DNA from: Candidatus Bathyarchaeia archaeon
GTDB lineage: Archaea; Thermoproteota; Bathyarchaeia; Bathyarchaeales; Bathycorpusculaceae
DNA length: 64,000 bases
Assembly (NCBI GenBank): GCA_041447175.1
Contig: CP166960.1
Location: 445,365-509,364, forward strand
Reading direction: 5' to 3'
The notes beneath the pieces were generated by a model, which saw nothing but the letters and a program-made list of their open reading frames with translations, made no database searches and was not told the DNA's origin. Positions 43,641 to 52,460 of this stretch are shown here, piece after piece; positions within the stretch are counted from its first letter, which is position 1, and each line of letters starts with the position of its first letter. The position numbers and the translations under genes are program-made.

Positions 43641-43730
43641 TCATCAGGGTTCTGTTAACTTAGCATGGGATGGGAAACTCTGTTAACTGTCGTGGGATGA
43701 ACATTTCCCCCAAGAAGAGCCTCATAACCC

Positions 43731-44030
43731 TCACGAAGAGTCTTCAACTAATTTCTTTCCATCTTCTGTCAAGCTATAGAAAGCGTATCCCTTTGCTTCA
43801 GTTAATTTCTGAACAAAACCTTCATTGATTAATTTATCAAATTCTTTGTTAAATTGGTTGTCTGTAAGGTCTTTGCATATACGGATTCTTTGATTTTTTT
43901 CGTTACATAATGGTTCTACGCTTAGTCCTAATGCAACACAGCATTCACGATGAATGTGAATTCGACAACAGGAATCATAACTTAGTTGGCGTAGAATTGT
44001 TTGTCTTATGACTTCGCTATTATCTGACAT
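43731..44030 (-). CDS. Small winged-helix protein in IS-derived unit
   Basis: 99 residues. The C-terminal part reads as a winged helix (NQFNKEFDKLINEGFVQKLT, YAFYSLTEDGKKLVED). The N-terminal part has three cysteines (SCCRIHIHRECC) that might bind metal. It lies inside the inverted-repeat unit next to a transposase remnant. Possibly a passenger regulator. Confidence 0.6.
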   Translation of the reverse strand: MSDNSEVIRQTILRQLSYDSCCRIHIHRECCVALGLSVEPLCNEKNQRIRICKDLTDNQFNKEFDKLINEGFVQKLTEAKGYAFYSLTEDGKKLVEDSS

Positions 44031-44076
44031 AACCCTTCAAAAATAAAGTGGAAATTCTGAATAAAAAAATATTGGT

Positions 44077-44292
44077 TTACTTAGAAGCGTTTTGGATTAT
44101 GGTTTTCCACTTGTTCTTTCCTTCAACGATTATTCCGCATGCTTCCGCTGGAGTCTTTCCATCTAAAGATAAGTGAGGTCGTACATAGTTGTGGTAAATC
44201 TGGTAGCCTTTGAGAATATCCGTATCTTTGGTTTTGAGTAAAAGCGAGAGATTCAGTATCCCACGATAATTAACATGAACCCCTAATCCCAC
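44077..44292 (-). pseudogene. Transposase C-terminal remnant, second copy
   Basis: Encodes ILKGYQIYHNYVRPHLSLDG, KTPAEACGIIVEG and NKWKTIIQNASK, the same C-terminal end as the remnant at 42789 but in opposite orientation. The first ~25 codons do not resemble the family, so the gene was joined after an internal deletion. No catalytic residues remain. Confidence 0.78.
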
Positions 44293-44463
44293 AACAAGTT
44301 AACAGAACCCTCATCAGCAATATTTAAAAGGAGCTTAAAAATTTGTAAACCTTTCGTTTTTGGTCCATTGAGTGACGTTCTTTTCAGAGACTGCCTTTTT
44401 GGGTGGTTGTGGATATGTTCTTATAGGGTTTTGTGGTTGGTTTTTGTGTAGGAGTTTTGGAGT

Positions 44464-44889
44464 TTGACTTCTATTCCTGTCATCGGCGAGTTGACGGTTA
44501 TGAATGTGCTGTTTTTCTTGATGGGCTTCATAATCCTGTGGGTCTTGGTTTCCGTTCCCGTCTATTTAGCAGGTAAAGTCGTCACTTCCGGGCAATCTAC
44601 GTTGGGCGATGCCATGATAGCCACCGTGTTTGGTCCCATAGTGTACGTGGTCACGTTGCTGGTTGTGGATTTGCTCTTCAGCTCTATTCTTGGTTCCACC
44701 GCGTACATTGTGGCGTTGGTTTTGGCGTTCATCGCTTGGTTGGGCGTCTTCAAAATAAGCTTTGGCACCGGCTGGCTGGGCTCGTTAGCCATCGCCCTGC
44801 TGGCAATCCTTGTGTACGCCGCCATAAGCACCCTGTTTGGCATACTGCTGGACGTGGTGATTCCCGCGCCGTTCTTTCCAAAATTCTAA
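44464..44889 (+). CDS. Small multi-pass membrane protein
   Basis: 141 residues, start TTG, with four hydrophobic helices (VLFFLMGFIILWVLVSVPVY; ATVFGPIVYVVTLLVVDLL; AYIVALVLAFIAWLGVF; SLAIALLAILVYAAIST). Few charged residues; no family was recognised. First gene beyond the transposase island. Confidence 0.7.
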   Translation: MTSIPVIGELTVMNVLFFLMGFIILWVLVSVPVYLAGKVVTSGQSTLGDAMIATVFGPIVYVVTLLVVDLLFSSILGSTAYIVALVLAFIAWLGVFKISFGTGWLGSLAIALLAILVYAAISTLFGILLDVVIPAPFFPKF

Positions 44890-44957
44890 CCGCCCCCGCA
44901 TGCTACATGTATGGAGTATGCTGAGGGCTACGGAAAACAGAAGCCGCGTTGTTTGGC

Positions 44958-45356
44958 TTAACCTTGGTAGATGGTTGCGGTTTTGAGTGCTTCCAGAAGC
45001 GTCTGCACCTGAAGGGAAGTTAGCTCGCATTTTTCGGAGCTTTTCAGGAAGGGGAATTTTTCGTTGGCGTTTTTGATTATGTGCAGGTTTTCCCAGATGA
45101 GTTTGATGTTGCCTGAAAAGGAGTGGCTGTTAATTTCGCTTAGCCAGGTGCCTGTTTCAATTCGCGTGGCGCCCTCGCTTGCCGCCGTGAAGGGACCTAC
45201 CAGCGATTGGTTTTGGGGGTTGTACATGAAGAGCACCGAGCCCTTTTTGATGGTTTCCACTTCGCCTTTGTGAGTGTCCGTGCACGTGTAGAGGCGTCTG
45301 CTAACGCATTGCCCAAAGGTTTTCTGGTCACAGAAAAGAACAAATCCTGAATACAT
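44958..45356 (-). CDS. DCD-domain-like protein
   Basis: 132 residues. The sequence GFVLFCDQKTFGQCVSRRLY, KKGSVLFMYNPQNQSLVGPF and the following TAASEG follow the pattern of the DCD (development and cell death) fold best known in plants and found in some archaea. It belongs to the wider PUA/YTH-like group, so RNA or modified-base binding is a guess. GCTTATAAG at ~45380-45388 lies ~28 nt upstream of ATG 45356, indicating leaderless transcription. Confidence 0.65.
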   Translation of the reverse strand: MYSGFVLFCDQKTFGQCVSRRLYTCTDTHKGEVETIKKGSVLFMYNPQNQSLVGPFTAASEGATRIETGTWLSEINSHSFSGNIKLIWENLHIIKNANEKFPFLKSSEKCELTSLQVQTLLEALKTATIYQG

Positions 45357-45521
45357 AAGAAAACACTGGTTTAAGCTGCTTATAAGAATACTGCGCAGAG
45401 CCTCTATAAACTAAATAGTGCCCTTTTTGCTGTACGTAGACCATTCTGGTGGCAGTAGTTTGGGGCATTAATGCTTTTAAGGTTCCTTCACAGAAATAGT
45501 CTAGTGTGTGAGGGATACTTC

Positions 45522-46010
45522 TTGATTGAACAAGAAACAAAAATTTTGAAGCTCATGAGCGAAATCACGGGGCGCATGGACATGACAGAGTTCGCCAAAA
45601 AAACCGACCTGACCCCTAACCAGATTGTTGGGCACATGCAGCAGCTCGCCAAAGAGGGCTTTCTCCGAAAAGTCGGCGGAGGCTACGCCCTGACCGCGAA
45701 GGCGAAAAAAGTCCTCAAAGCCTCCGAGCCAGTGCCTGAAAACCTCAAATTCCAGTTCTACGTCGCATTGGGTCAACCACTTAATGTTTGGGCGGGAAGC
45801 ATCCAAGAGTTCCTTGAGGTAATCCCAACCGTGGATGCTGCTTCACTGGAGTTCCACGTTGGCAGGGACGATTTTGAGAATTGGCTTCGAAACGCCGTGG
45901 GTGATGCCGACTTCGCAGAGGAGCTGGCAAAACTCAAAAGCAACAACCCCAAAGGCGAAGAGCTTAGAGCAGCAATTCTTGCTGCCGCCCAAAAAAACAA
46001 CTACTTGTAA
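45522..46010 (+). CDS. Winged-helix regulator with extra C-terminal domain
   Basis: 162 residues. Winged helix at ~5-65 (MTEFAKKTDLTPNQIVGHMQ, FLRKVGGGYALTAKAKKVL). The second part (~75-160; GQPLNVWAGSIQEFLEVIPT, EFHVGRDDFENWLRNAVGD) resembles a small helical domain linked to archaeal HTH proteins. TTG 45522 is chosen for GAGGG at 7 nt; an earlier start within the same frame is possible. Confidence 0.72.
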   Translation: MIEQETKILKLMSEITGRMDMTEFAKKTDLTPNQIVGHMQQLAKEGFLRKVGGGYALTAKAKKVLKASEPVPENLKFQFYVALGQPLNVWAGSIQEFLEVIPTVDAASLEFHVGRDDFENWLRNAVGDADFAEELAKLKSNNPKGEELRAAILAAAQKNNYL

Positions 46011-46015
46011 GGCAG

Positions 46016-46486
46016 TTACTCTTTTTTCGTTTTTTCTTCCTCCAACCTTAACCACCACTGCGGCAGTTTCGGTTTGTCTATCCTTTCCCATGTGTCGTAG
46101 GGTTTAATGTCTAATACAGGTGTGTCGTTGAAGGCGTCTAATCCGCGCACCGTCAAAACATTGCCCTCCACTTTAAGCAGCTCCACCAACGTGAGACCGA
46201 TTGAGTTGGGATGGAGGTTGGTTCTTGCCGCGAACACGCCGACCAAGGGCAAATCGCTTCTGCCTCGGGGGTGCACGTGAAGCGTTTGGGTCTTTTCTTG
46301 GGGAATTTGGTGCATCCAAAACAGCACGTAAATGTGGGAGTAGTCGGTTATGCCGTCGAGGGCGGGTTGCAGTTGGGGGTCAATTACGATTTCGGCGGTT
46401 CGGGTTTTGTCTCTAACTTGGCTGCCGATGGCTTGGGTCTTTATGTAGCCTATGGGTTTTAGGGTTATAGTTGTGGGAGAAGACAC
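46016..46486 (-). CDS. trmO: tRNA t6A37 N6-methyltransferase TrmO
   Basis: 156 residues of the TrmO/YaeB beta-barrel family, which uses S-adenosylmethionine to methylate t6A37 in tRNA. Recognised by ITLKPIGYIKT, YSHIYVLFWMH and the signature HPRGRSDLPLVGVFAARTNL followed by HPNSIGLTLVELL. Convergent with the preceding regulator gene (5-bp gap). Confidence 0.9.
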   Translation of the reverse strand: MSSPTTITLKPIGYIKTQAIGSQVRDKTRTAEIVIDPQLQPALDGITDYSHIYVLFWMHQIPQEKTQTLHVHPRGRSDLPLVGVFAARTNLHPNSIGLTLVELLKVEGNVLTVRGLDAFNDTPVLDIKPYDTWERIDKPKLPQWWLRLEEEKTKKE

Positions 46487-46518
46487 GTTTTTCCCTCACA
46501 GTTGGAGGCGACTGAACC

Positions 46519-46526
46519 TATATAAG
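46519..46526 (+). promoter_or_regulatory. TATA box of ugpQ (leaderless start)
   Basis: TATATAAG centred 26 nt before ATG 46549, with no ribosome site between, predicts a leaderless mRNA. Confidence 0.6.
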
Positions 46527-46548
46527 GCTTCAACCAGCCAGCATTGGT

Positions 46549-47208
46549 ATGCTGAAAGTGGGTCACCGAGGCGCAAGAGCCTACGAGCCTGAAAACACCT
46601 TGCGCAGCTTCCAAAAAGCCATCGAACTGGGCGCTGATGCAGTAGAGTTGGATGTGCGCAAAACCAAAGACGGAGAAATCGTTGTCATCCACGATGCAGA
46701 CGTGAAACGCACCACTAACGGCAAAGGCTTAGTCAGCGAACTCACCCTCCAAGAAATAAAACGCCTAAAAACCGACAAGGACGAGCACATCCCCACCTTA
46801 GCGGAAGTCTTTGACCTGTTGGGCAAGCGAGTAAAGATTTTTGTTGAACTCAAAGAAGCAGGGTTAGAAGAGCAGCTTTTGGCGTTAATCCAAAAGAAGG
46901 ACCTTTTGGCGAATGTGGTTGTGGTGAGTTTTCTGGAGGACGCCTTGGCAAAGGTTAAGGCGCTTAACCCCCAAATTGAAACGGGGCTGATTTATGTGAA
47001 GCATAAAAACCCGATTAAAGCCGCGTTGGCTTTGAAGGTGCAGTGGCTGGTGACGCTTTACCGGTTTACGCATACGGCTAACGTGCAAAAAGCCCACGAG
47101 AACGGGTTGCAGGTTCTGGTTTGGACGGTGAACACGGCTGAGGAAGCCGAGGTGATGGCTAAGAAGGGTGTAGATGGTATAGCCAGCGACAAACCCGACA
47201 TACTCTAA
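46549..47208 (+). CDS. ugpQ: Glycerophosphodiester phosphodiesterase
   Basis: 219-residue GDPD TIM barrel that hydrolyses glycerophosphodiesters to glycerol phosphate and an alcohol. Motifs: GHRGARAYEPENTLRSFQKA with the catalytic His and metal Glu, AVELDVRKTKDGEIVVIHDA, FVELKEAG, and the C-terminal WTVNTAEEAEVMAKKGVDGI. Short, as in other archaeal members; cytosolic. Confidence 0.93.
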   Translation: MLKVGHRGARAYEPENTLRSFQKAIELGADAVELDVRKTKDGEIVVIHDADVKRTTNGKGLVSELTLQEIKRLKTDKDEHIPTLAEVFDLLGKRVKIFVELKEAGLEEQLLALIQKKDLLANVVVVSFLEDALAKVKALNPQIETGLIYVKHKNPIKAALALKVQWLVTLYRFTHTANVQKAHENGLQVLVWTVNTAEEAEVMAKKGVDGIASDKPDIL

Positions 47209-47274
47209 ACTTTATACACGTTAAGGATACAAAAAATTTATCAGTTTAGAACCCAATGTGGGCTGGGGACTTTG

Positions 47275-48066
47275 ATGTCGTTTGAATCAGGAAAAACCTT
47301 GGGAAAAATCAGCAGTTTACTAACCGTGATTTTACCCGTGATAGTGGTGCCCTTAGTTGTCCTTTTCATGTTCTTGGCGGTACCTGTGTCTTCAACGGGG
47401 GCAATCTTACCCGCTTTCGTGTTACCTTACGTTGCCCTTGCAGGTTTAGGGCTGGTCAGCTTCATCCTCTTCCTTTTAGCCATGCACAACCTATCAAAAT
47501 ACTACAATCGACCTGCAATCTTCAAAAACGTCCTATACGGAATTATCGTGAATATTGTTGGCGTAATTGTTGTTTTAGTGGTGGAATCTGCTTTCCTCAC
47601 CATCGTTACAAGGCAAGTTCACGTTGACGTACCTAATGCTCTATCTAATGGTCCCTTAGCCGTTTCTTCAGTGCAATCAGTGTTCTTACCCGTCGTGTCG
47701 CTGCTGCTGACCGTGTTCATTTTCGGCATCATTTCAGCATTCTTTTACATGCGCGCCTTCAACGCTTTAAGCGAAGAATCAGGCGTAACCGCATTCAGAA
47801 CCGCTGGGGTGCTGTACCTAATTGGCACTGTTTTAACCCTCGTCATGGTGGGTGCCTTGCTGGTTTGGGTTGCTTGGATTTTTGTGGCGATAGGTTTCTT
47901 CTCACTAAACTCCTCCCCCAAAACGGCGCCAGTAACCTCCACTAACTCCTCAGCCGAACAGCTTTCCTCCTCTACTTCGCAAATGAAATATTGTACGTAC
48001 TGTGGAGCACCAAACAACACCGACGATATCTACTGTAACCGCTGCGGAAGAAGCCTCACAACCTAA
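47275..48066 (+). CDS. DUF996-like membrane protein with C-terminal zinc ribbon
   Basis: 263 residues. About six membrane helices (~12-215) are followed by a Ser/Thr linker and a zinc ribbon at the end (YCTYCGAPNNTDDIYCNRCG). The membrane part resembles archaeal DUF996 proteins. ATG 47275 has GGGGA at 6 nt. A T-rich tract follows the stop and may terminate transcription. Confidence 0.75.
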   Translation: MSFESGKTLGKISSLLTVILPVIVVPLVVLFMFLAVPVSSTGAILPAFVLPYVALAGLGLVSFILFLLAMHNLSKYYNRPAIFKNVLYGIIVNIVGVIVVLVVESAFLTIVTRQVHVDVPNALSNGPLAVSSVQSVFLPVVSLLLTVFIFGIISAFFYMRAFNALSEESGVTAFRTAGVLYLIGTVLTLVMVGALLVWVAWIFVAIGFFSLNSSPKTAPVTSTNSSAEQLSSSTSQMKYCTYCGAPNNTDDIYCNRCGRSLTT

Positions 48067-48303
48067 GCGGCTAAGTCGCCTCTTTTTTGTCTTTTCGATG
48101 TGATGTTTCTTTTTCTCTCGAATTCTGCGCTTGTGGTCAAAAAGTTTTCTTCTCTTTGCCCTCAACGGGATATTACAAGAAACGACATGTGCTTGGGGTG
48201 GACTCAGAGGTTAATAAGCCGCAAAAACCACTGAGGTATTGGTGGAGCGCAAGAGAAGGAGAAGGCTTCCATCACACCCACTTCTGGCGGGTCCCAGGCA
48301 AGT

Positions 48304-48753
48304 CTATAAGACCACGCCACCCATGGGTAGCGCTTCCGGCGGGTAGCGCCCCATGGCATCCAATATTTCTTCGGTTAAGGTTTTTTTGCCGAGGTTCCGA
48401 ACGAAGTCGGATGCTACGACGATGCCGACTAGCTTGTTTTGTTTGACGACTGGGAGTCGTCGGATTTGGTTTTTGGACATGAGTCGCGCGGCTTCTTTCA
48501 ATGAGACGTCGGGTTCGACGATGACAAGGTTTTTGGTCATGATTTCGGAGACTTTGACGTTGTGAGGAAGGTTTTGGGCGACGATTCGGCGTACGATATC
48601 TCTTTCAGTGACCATGCCTACGGGGGTTTCGTCTTCCACGATGACGAGGCAGCCGATGGCTTTGGTGTTCATGAGTTGGGCGGCTTCCAGAACGGTTTTG
48701 TCCTCCGTTATGGTGATGACGTTTTTGGTCATGATGTCTTTAACTGATGGCAT
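48304..48753 (-). CDS. Tandem CBS-domain protein
   Basis: 149 residues made of two CBS motifs: VKDIMTKNVITITEDKTVLE, then VGMVTERDIVRRI in the first, and SEIMTKNLVIVEPDVSLKEA, then VGIVVASDFVRNL in the second. Such stand-alone pairs bind adenine nucleotides or similar ligands and act as sensors. The partner protein is unknown. Confidence 0.9.
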   Translation of the reverse strand: MPSVKDIMTKNVITITEDKTVLEAAQLMNTKAIGCLVIVEDETPVGMVTERDIVRRIVAQNLPHNVKVSEIMTKNLVIVEPDVSLKEAARLMSKNQIRRLPVVKQNKLVGIVVASDFVRNLGKKTLTEEILDAMGRYPPEALPMGGVVL

Positions 48754-48836
48754 AAGTTCATTGAGGACAGTTTGGAGATAAAAGGATTTTTGCTAAGACT
48801 CAGGACGCAAACAAGGGTCCTTGGTCTTGGCAGTTG

Positions 48837-50531
48837 TTATGCAGTGTGGTTTTTAGGGGTGTCTTCTTGTGTTTCTTGTCCGTTAACGTAGTTTTTGCCT
48901 CTTAACGCGGAGCAGGCTGCTGCGATGAAGCACATGATGGCGCCAATGTAAAAGGCTTCCTGCAGGGCAACCATGAACGGCGACGAAATCGCTGTAGGGA
49001 AGAATACGGTTCCCGTGATGTAGTTGTAGGTGTTAGGCGGGATGGATGCCACCAAAGCTTGCGGCACCCCTTGCAGGATGGTTCCGATGGGGTTGTAGCC
49101 TAAAAACGCCCCGAAAAGTGCTCCTGCTGCGGGAGTAGATGCAAAGACTTGCCCCACCTGAGCGGGTGCGCCCGCAGTTGTCACGGCAGTGGATAGGGCT
49201 CCTGGGAGGGTGGCGGTTAGGGATATGATGATTATGGCGAAGAATATGCCTTGGCTGATGGTTTGTCCGCAGTTCTGCAGGGTTGCCCGCATGCCTGAGG
49301 CGACGCCGCGGTGTTCAGGTGGAACCGAATTCATGATGGATGCCATGTTGGGTGAGAAGAATATGCCGTTGCCTAAGCCTAGTACAAACAGGATTGCTGC
49401 GAAGGGCAAGTAATCAAAGTTGACTGGCAGCAACGCGAACAGTAAGAAGGCTACTCCAGAGATTATCATGCCTGCAGTGGAGAGGGTGCGGGCGCCGTGT
49501 TTGTCGCTGAGCCAGCCGCTGATTGGTCCTGTCAGGGCGATGCCTAGCGACATGGGTATCATGAATATGCCTGCCCAGAAGGGGGTGTCCTCGTAGCTGA
49601 AGCCATGCAGGGGTAGCCAGATGCCTTGAAGCAGAACAATGAGCATTATCATGACGCCTCCGCGTGCCATGGCGCCAAGGAACCCTGCAAAGTTGCCCAT
49701 GCTGAAACTTCTTATTTTGAACAGGTCCAAGCGGAACATGGGGTCAGGGGCACGTTTTTCAATGAATGGAAACGCGATGAGCAGGGCAATTCCAGTGACA
49801 AGTGAGCCGATGACCCATGGGCTGCCCCAACCCATTGGTGAGTCGCCGTAGGGGACCAGCCCGTAAGTGATGCCCACCAGCAGTAGGGTTAGACCTACAC
49901 CGAAGGTTATGTTGCCCCATAAGTCCATTTTCTGGTGGCGTCTAACGGTGCCTTGTTCTTTGAGTTTCCAGTACGACCAGACTGTGCCCGCAATGCCCAC
50001 TGGGACGCTGACAAGGAAGACTAGTCGCCAGTCATAAACTGCCAAAACACCGCCCAGAACCAATCCGACCAGGGAGCCTGCGAGGAAGGCAACTTGGTTT
50101 ATGCCCAAGGCTTTGCCGCGTTCGTTTGCGGGGAACGCGTCGGTTATGATGGCGGCGCTGTTGGCGAAGAGGAAGGCTGCGCCGATGCCTTGGATTATGC
50201 GGAAGACTATGATTTCGATGGCGCCTAAGTCGCCTTGGTTAGGCGTTAGAAATAGTAGGATTGAGCCCACCGTGAATATGGCAAATCCAAGGTTGTAGAG
50301 GCGTACTCTGCCGAACATGTCGCTGATTCGGCCAAATGTCACCAGCAAAGTGGCGGTGACGATGCTGTAGCCGAACATGACCCACAGCAGGTACTGGAAA
50401 CTGTTGAAGGGGTCAATGTTTATGCCTCGAAAAATGCTGGGCAAAGCAATAAGGACGATGGTGCTGTCGATGGACGCCATGAGGACGCCCAGAGTCGTGT
50501 TTGATAGAGCTACCCATTTGTATTGAACCAT
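48837..50531 (-). CDS. MFS transporter, DHA2 (14-helix drug:H+ antiporter) type
   Basis: 564 residues with about 14 membrane helices. N-terminal motif MASIDSTIVLIALPSIF (motif D1) and the loop VTFGRISDMFGRVRLYNLG (motif A) mark an EmrB/QacA-type exporter; FPANERGKALGINQVAFLAG is motif C-like. Probably exports drugs or organic anions by proton antiport. Single gene with its own ATG. Confidence 0.9.
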   Translation of the reverse strand: MVQYKWVALSNTTLGVLMASIDSTIVLIALPSIFRGINIDPFNSFQYLLWVMFGYSIVTATLLVTFGRISDMFGRVRLYNLGFAIFTVGSILLFLTPNQGDLGAIEIIVFRIIQGIGAAFLFANSAAIITDAFPANERGKALGINQVAFLAGSLVGLVLGGVLAVYDWRLVFLVSVPVGIAGTVWSYWKLKEQGTVRRHQKMDLWGNITFGVGLTLLLVGITYGLVPYGDSPMGWGSPWVIGSLVTGIALLIAFPFIEKRAPDPMFRLDLFKIRSFSMGNFAGFLGAMARGGVMIMLIVLLQGIWLPLHGFSYEDTPFWAGIFMIPMSLGIALTGPISGWLSDKHGARTLSTAGMIISGVAFLLFALLPVNFDYLPFAAILFVLGLGNGIFFSPNMASIMNSVPPEHRGVASGMRATLQNCGQTISQGIFFAIIIISLTATLPGALSTAVTTAGAPAQVGQVFASTPAAGALFGAFLGYNPIGTILQGVPQALVASIPPNTYNYITGTVFFPTAISSPFMVALQEAFYIGAIMCFIAAACSALRGKNYVNGQETQEDTPKNHTA

Positions 50532-50767
50532 AATGTCGCCAGGTTAAACTTGAAGTTTAAGCTGCACTCAGCTGTATTATTCACTGCCATGTATTCAGAG
50601 AAGATATAAACCTTCCGAGCCAACTTGCCCCAGAACCACAACTAACTGTGAAGACAGCGTCAGCAGCCTTCCTTTTTGATTGGTGGCTTTTTGGGCGCAA
50701 ACGTTTTAGGACAGCATCCCCCTTTGCATACTCTTTAAACGCCACCATTGCACATTATGGCGTACGG

Positions 50768-51958
50768 ATGGGAAACCAAGGATTGAATGGAAAACCGCTT
50801 GTCTCCATAGTCAGCGCAGGCTTATCCAAATTCGGCAAACACGAAGGACTCTACGCCCGAGAACTCTTCAGCTACGCAGCCAAAGAAGCTTTTGACCGCT
50901 GCCCTAAACTGGAACCCAAACGCGACGTGAAAGCCATGTTCATCGGGCACATGGGCGAAGCCTACGAACATCAAGGACACACAGGCTCGGCAGTTGCTGA
51001 CTGGGCAGGGCTTTTGGGTGTTGCCGCCACACGAACCGAAGCCGCATGCGCCTCAAGTGGAGCAGCCCTGCGGTCGGGTATTTTTGCGGTTCTTTCGGGC
51101 TTAGCCGATGTGGTTATTGTGGGAGGTGTGGAGAAAATGACTCACAGAAGCACCAGCGAAGTAACCGAATACCTTGCTATGGCTTCCGATTACCCGTTTG
51201 AACAGTTCCACGGCATCACTTTTCCAGGTTTATTTGCGTTGATGGCGACGGCGCATATGAACGCTTACGGAACAACACAGGAGCAAATGGCAAAGGTCGC
51301 CGTGAAAAACCACCACAACGCAAGCCTCAACCCAAAAGCGCACCTGCAAAAAGAGATAACCGTTGACAAGGTCATGGAGTCTAAGATGGTGGCATGGCCT
51401 TTCAAAATGTATGATTGCTCTCTGATTACTGACGGCGCCAGCTGCGTGGTGCTTGCCAAGCCCGAGTTAGCCGCCAAATACACCGACCAACCAGTGCACA
51501 TAGTTGGTTCGGGACAAGCCAGCGACACCATCGGCTTGTACGAACGCAAAAGCCTAACCAGCCTGCAAGCCACCAAAACCGCAGCAAAAACCGCCTACGA
51601 CATGGCAGCCGTATCCCCCGCGCAGGTTCAGGTGGCAGAAGTTCACGACTGCTTCACTTACGCTGAGCTTATGGCGTACGAGGACCTTGGATTCTGTCCT
51701 GTCGGCGAAAGTGGAGCGCTGATTGACAGCGGCGAAACCTGCCTCGGCGGACGCTTGCCCGTGAATACCAGCGGAGGCTTAAAAGCCAAGGGGCATCCCG
51801 TGGGAGCCACTGGAACTGCGCAAGTTTACGAGATTTATCTGCAGTTGACTGGGCAAGCCGAAAAACGCCAAGTCAAAGACGCCAAGTTGGGCTTAACCCA
51901 TAACGTTGGCGGTTCAGGTGCCACTGCAACCGTACACCTCTATAGGAGCGACGCTTAA
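50768..51958 (+). CDS. Thiolase (acetyl-CoA acyltransferase family, SCP-x type)
   Basis: 396 residues. Cysteine nucleophile in TEAACASSGAALRSG, the VAEVHDCFTYAELMAYEDLG region, and C-terminal NTSGGLKAKGHPVGATGTAQ with the catalytic His. Archaeal thiolases of this type pair with a DUF35 protein, which follows with a one-base overlap; the pair condenses or cleaves acyl-CoA, for example acetoacetyl-CoA for isoprenoids. HMG-CoA synthase, a frequent third member, is not adjacent. ATG 50768 is chosen; 40 upstream codons look non-coding. Confidence 0.9.
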   Translation: MGNQGLNGKPLVSIVSAGLSKFGKHEGLYARELFSYAAKEAFDRCPKLEPKRDVKAMFIGHMGEAYEHQGHTGSAVADWAGLLGVAATRTEAACASSGAALRSGIFAVLSGLADVVIVGGVEKMTHRSTSEVTEYLAMASDYPFEQFHGITFPGLFALMATAHMNAYGTTQEQMAKVAVKNHHNASLNPKAHLQKEITVDKVMESKMVAWPFKMYDCSLITDGASCVVLAKPELAAKYTDQPVHIVGSGQASDTIGLYERKSLTSLQATKTAAKTAYDMAAVSPAQVQVAEVHDCFTYAELMAYEDLGFCPVGESGALIDSGETCLGGRLPVNTSGGLKAKGHPVGATGTAQVYEIYLQLTGQAEKRQVKDAKLGLTHNVGGSGATATVHLYRSDA

Positions 51959-52359
51959 TGAGTACCCAAGTGCCCTTTACAATTGAGCAGTTCTACAAGT
52001 TTCTTGCTGAAGGCAAGTTGATGGCGGCAAAATGCCAAAAATGCGGAAAAATCCACCTGCCCCCCAGACCCATGTGCGACAACTGCTATGGCCAAGATTT
52101 TGTGTGGATGGAGGTTTCAGGCAAAGGCAAACTACTAACCTACACAACAATTCATGTGGCGCCGCAGCAGTTTCAATCGTTGGTGCCATACACGGTGGGG
52201 ATTGTGGAGTTAGAAAACGGGTTAAAGCTGCCCGGCATGATTTCAGGCATACCCCCAGAAGCCGTGAAGATAGGCATGGCGCTGAAGGTGGAGTTCAAAG
52301 CCTGTGACGTGGGGCAGACATGGCCACAGTGGCAACGGTACTGCTTCAAACTCACCTAA
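51958..52359 (+). CDS. DUF35 zinc-ribbon/OB-fold acyl-CoA partner protein
   Basis: 133 residues. Rubredoxin-like zinc ribbon (AKCQKCGKIHLPPRPMCDNC) then an OB fold (GKGKLLTYTTIHVAPQQF). Family members channel acyl-CoA to thiolases. The start overlaps the thiolase stop (TAATG), so expression is coupled. Confidence 0.92.
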   Translation: MSTQVPFTIEQFYKFLAEGKLMAAKCQKCGKIHLPPRPMCDNCYGQDFVWMEVSGKGKLLTYTTIHVAPQQFQSLVPYTVGIVELENGLKLPGMISGIPPEAVKIGMALKVEFKACDVGQTWPQWQRYCFKLT

Positions 52360-52460
52360 CTTTGCGTTTTATTTAACGTTTTTGCCTATCTGTGGTGAAC
52401 CGCAATTTTTATTTACCATGTAATAGAGTTTTTTGTTGAGGTATCTGCACGAACAAACTC

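Larger units (their letters stand above)
43646..44312. mobile_element. IS-derived unit bounded by 16-bp inverted repeats
   Basis: AGGGTTCTGTTAACTT at 43646-43661 is exactly inverted at 44297-44312. The left arm is also part of a hairpin (AGAACCCT-CATC-AGGGTTCT, 43634-43653), and a partial third copy of the arm lies at 43679-43696. The 667-bp unit holds a transposase remnant and a small winged-helix gene, so it looks like a decayed or non-autonomous insertion. Confidence 0.6.

Noticed and set aside
43526-43700. CRISPR-like array
   Set aside because: Only two or three imperfect repeats of unequal spacing and no cas genes nearby.
48087-48446. 119-codon plus-strand frame after the DUF996-like gene
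   Set aside because: Its second half is antisense to the CBS gene, composition is irregular, and no ribosome site is evident.
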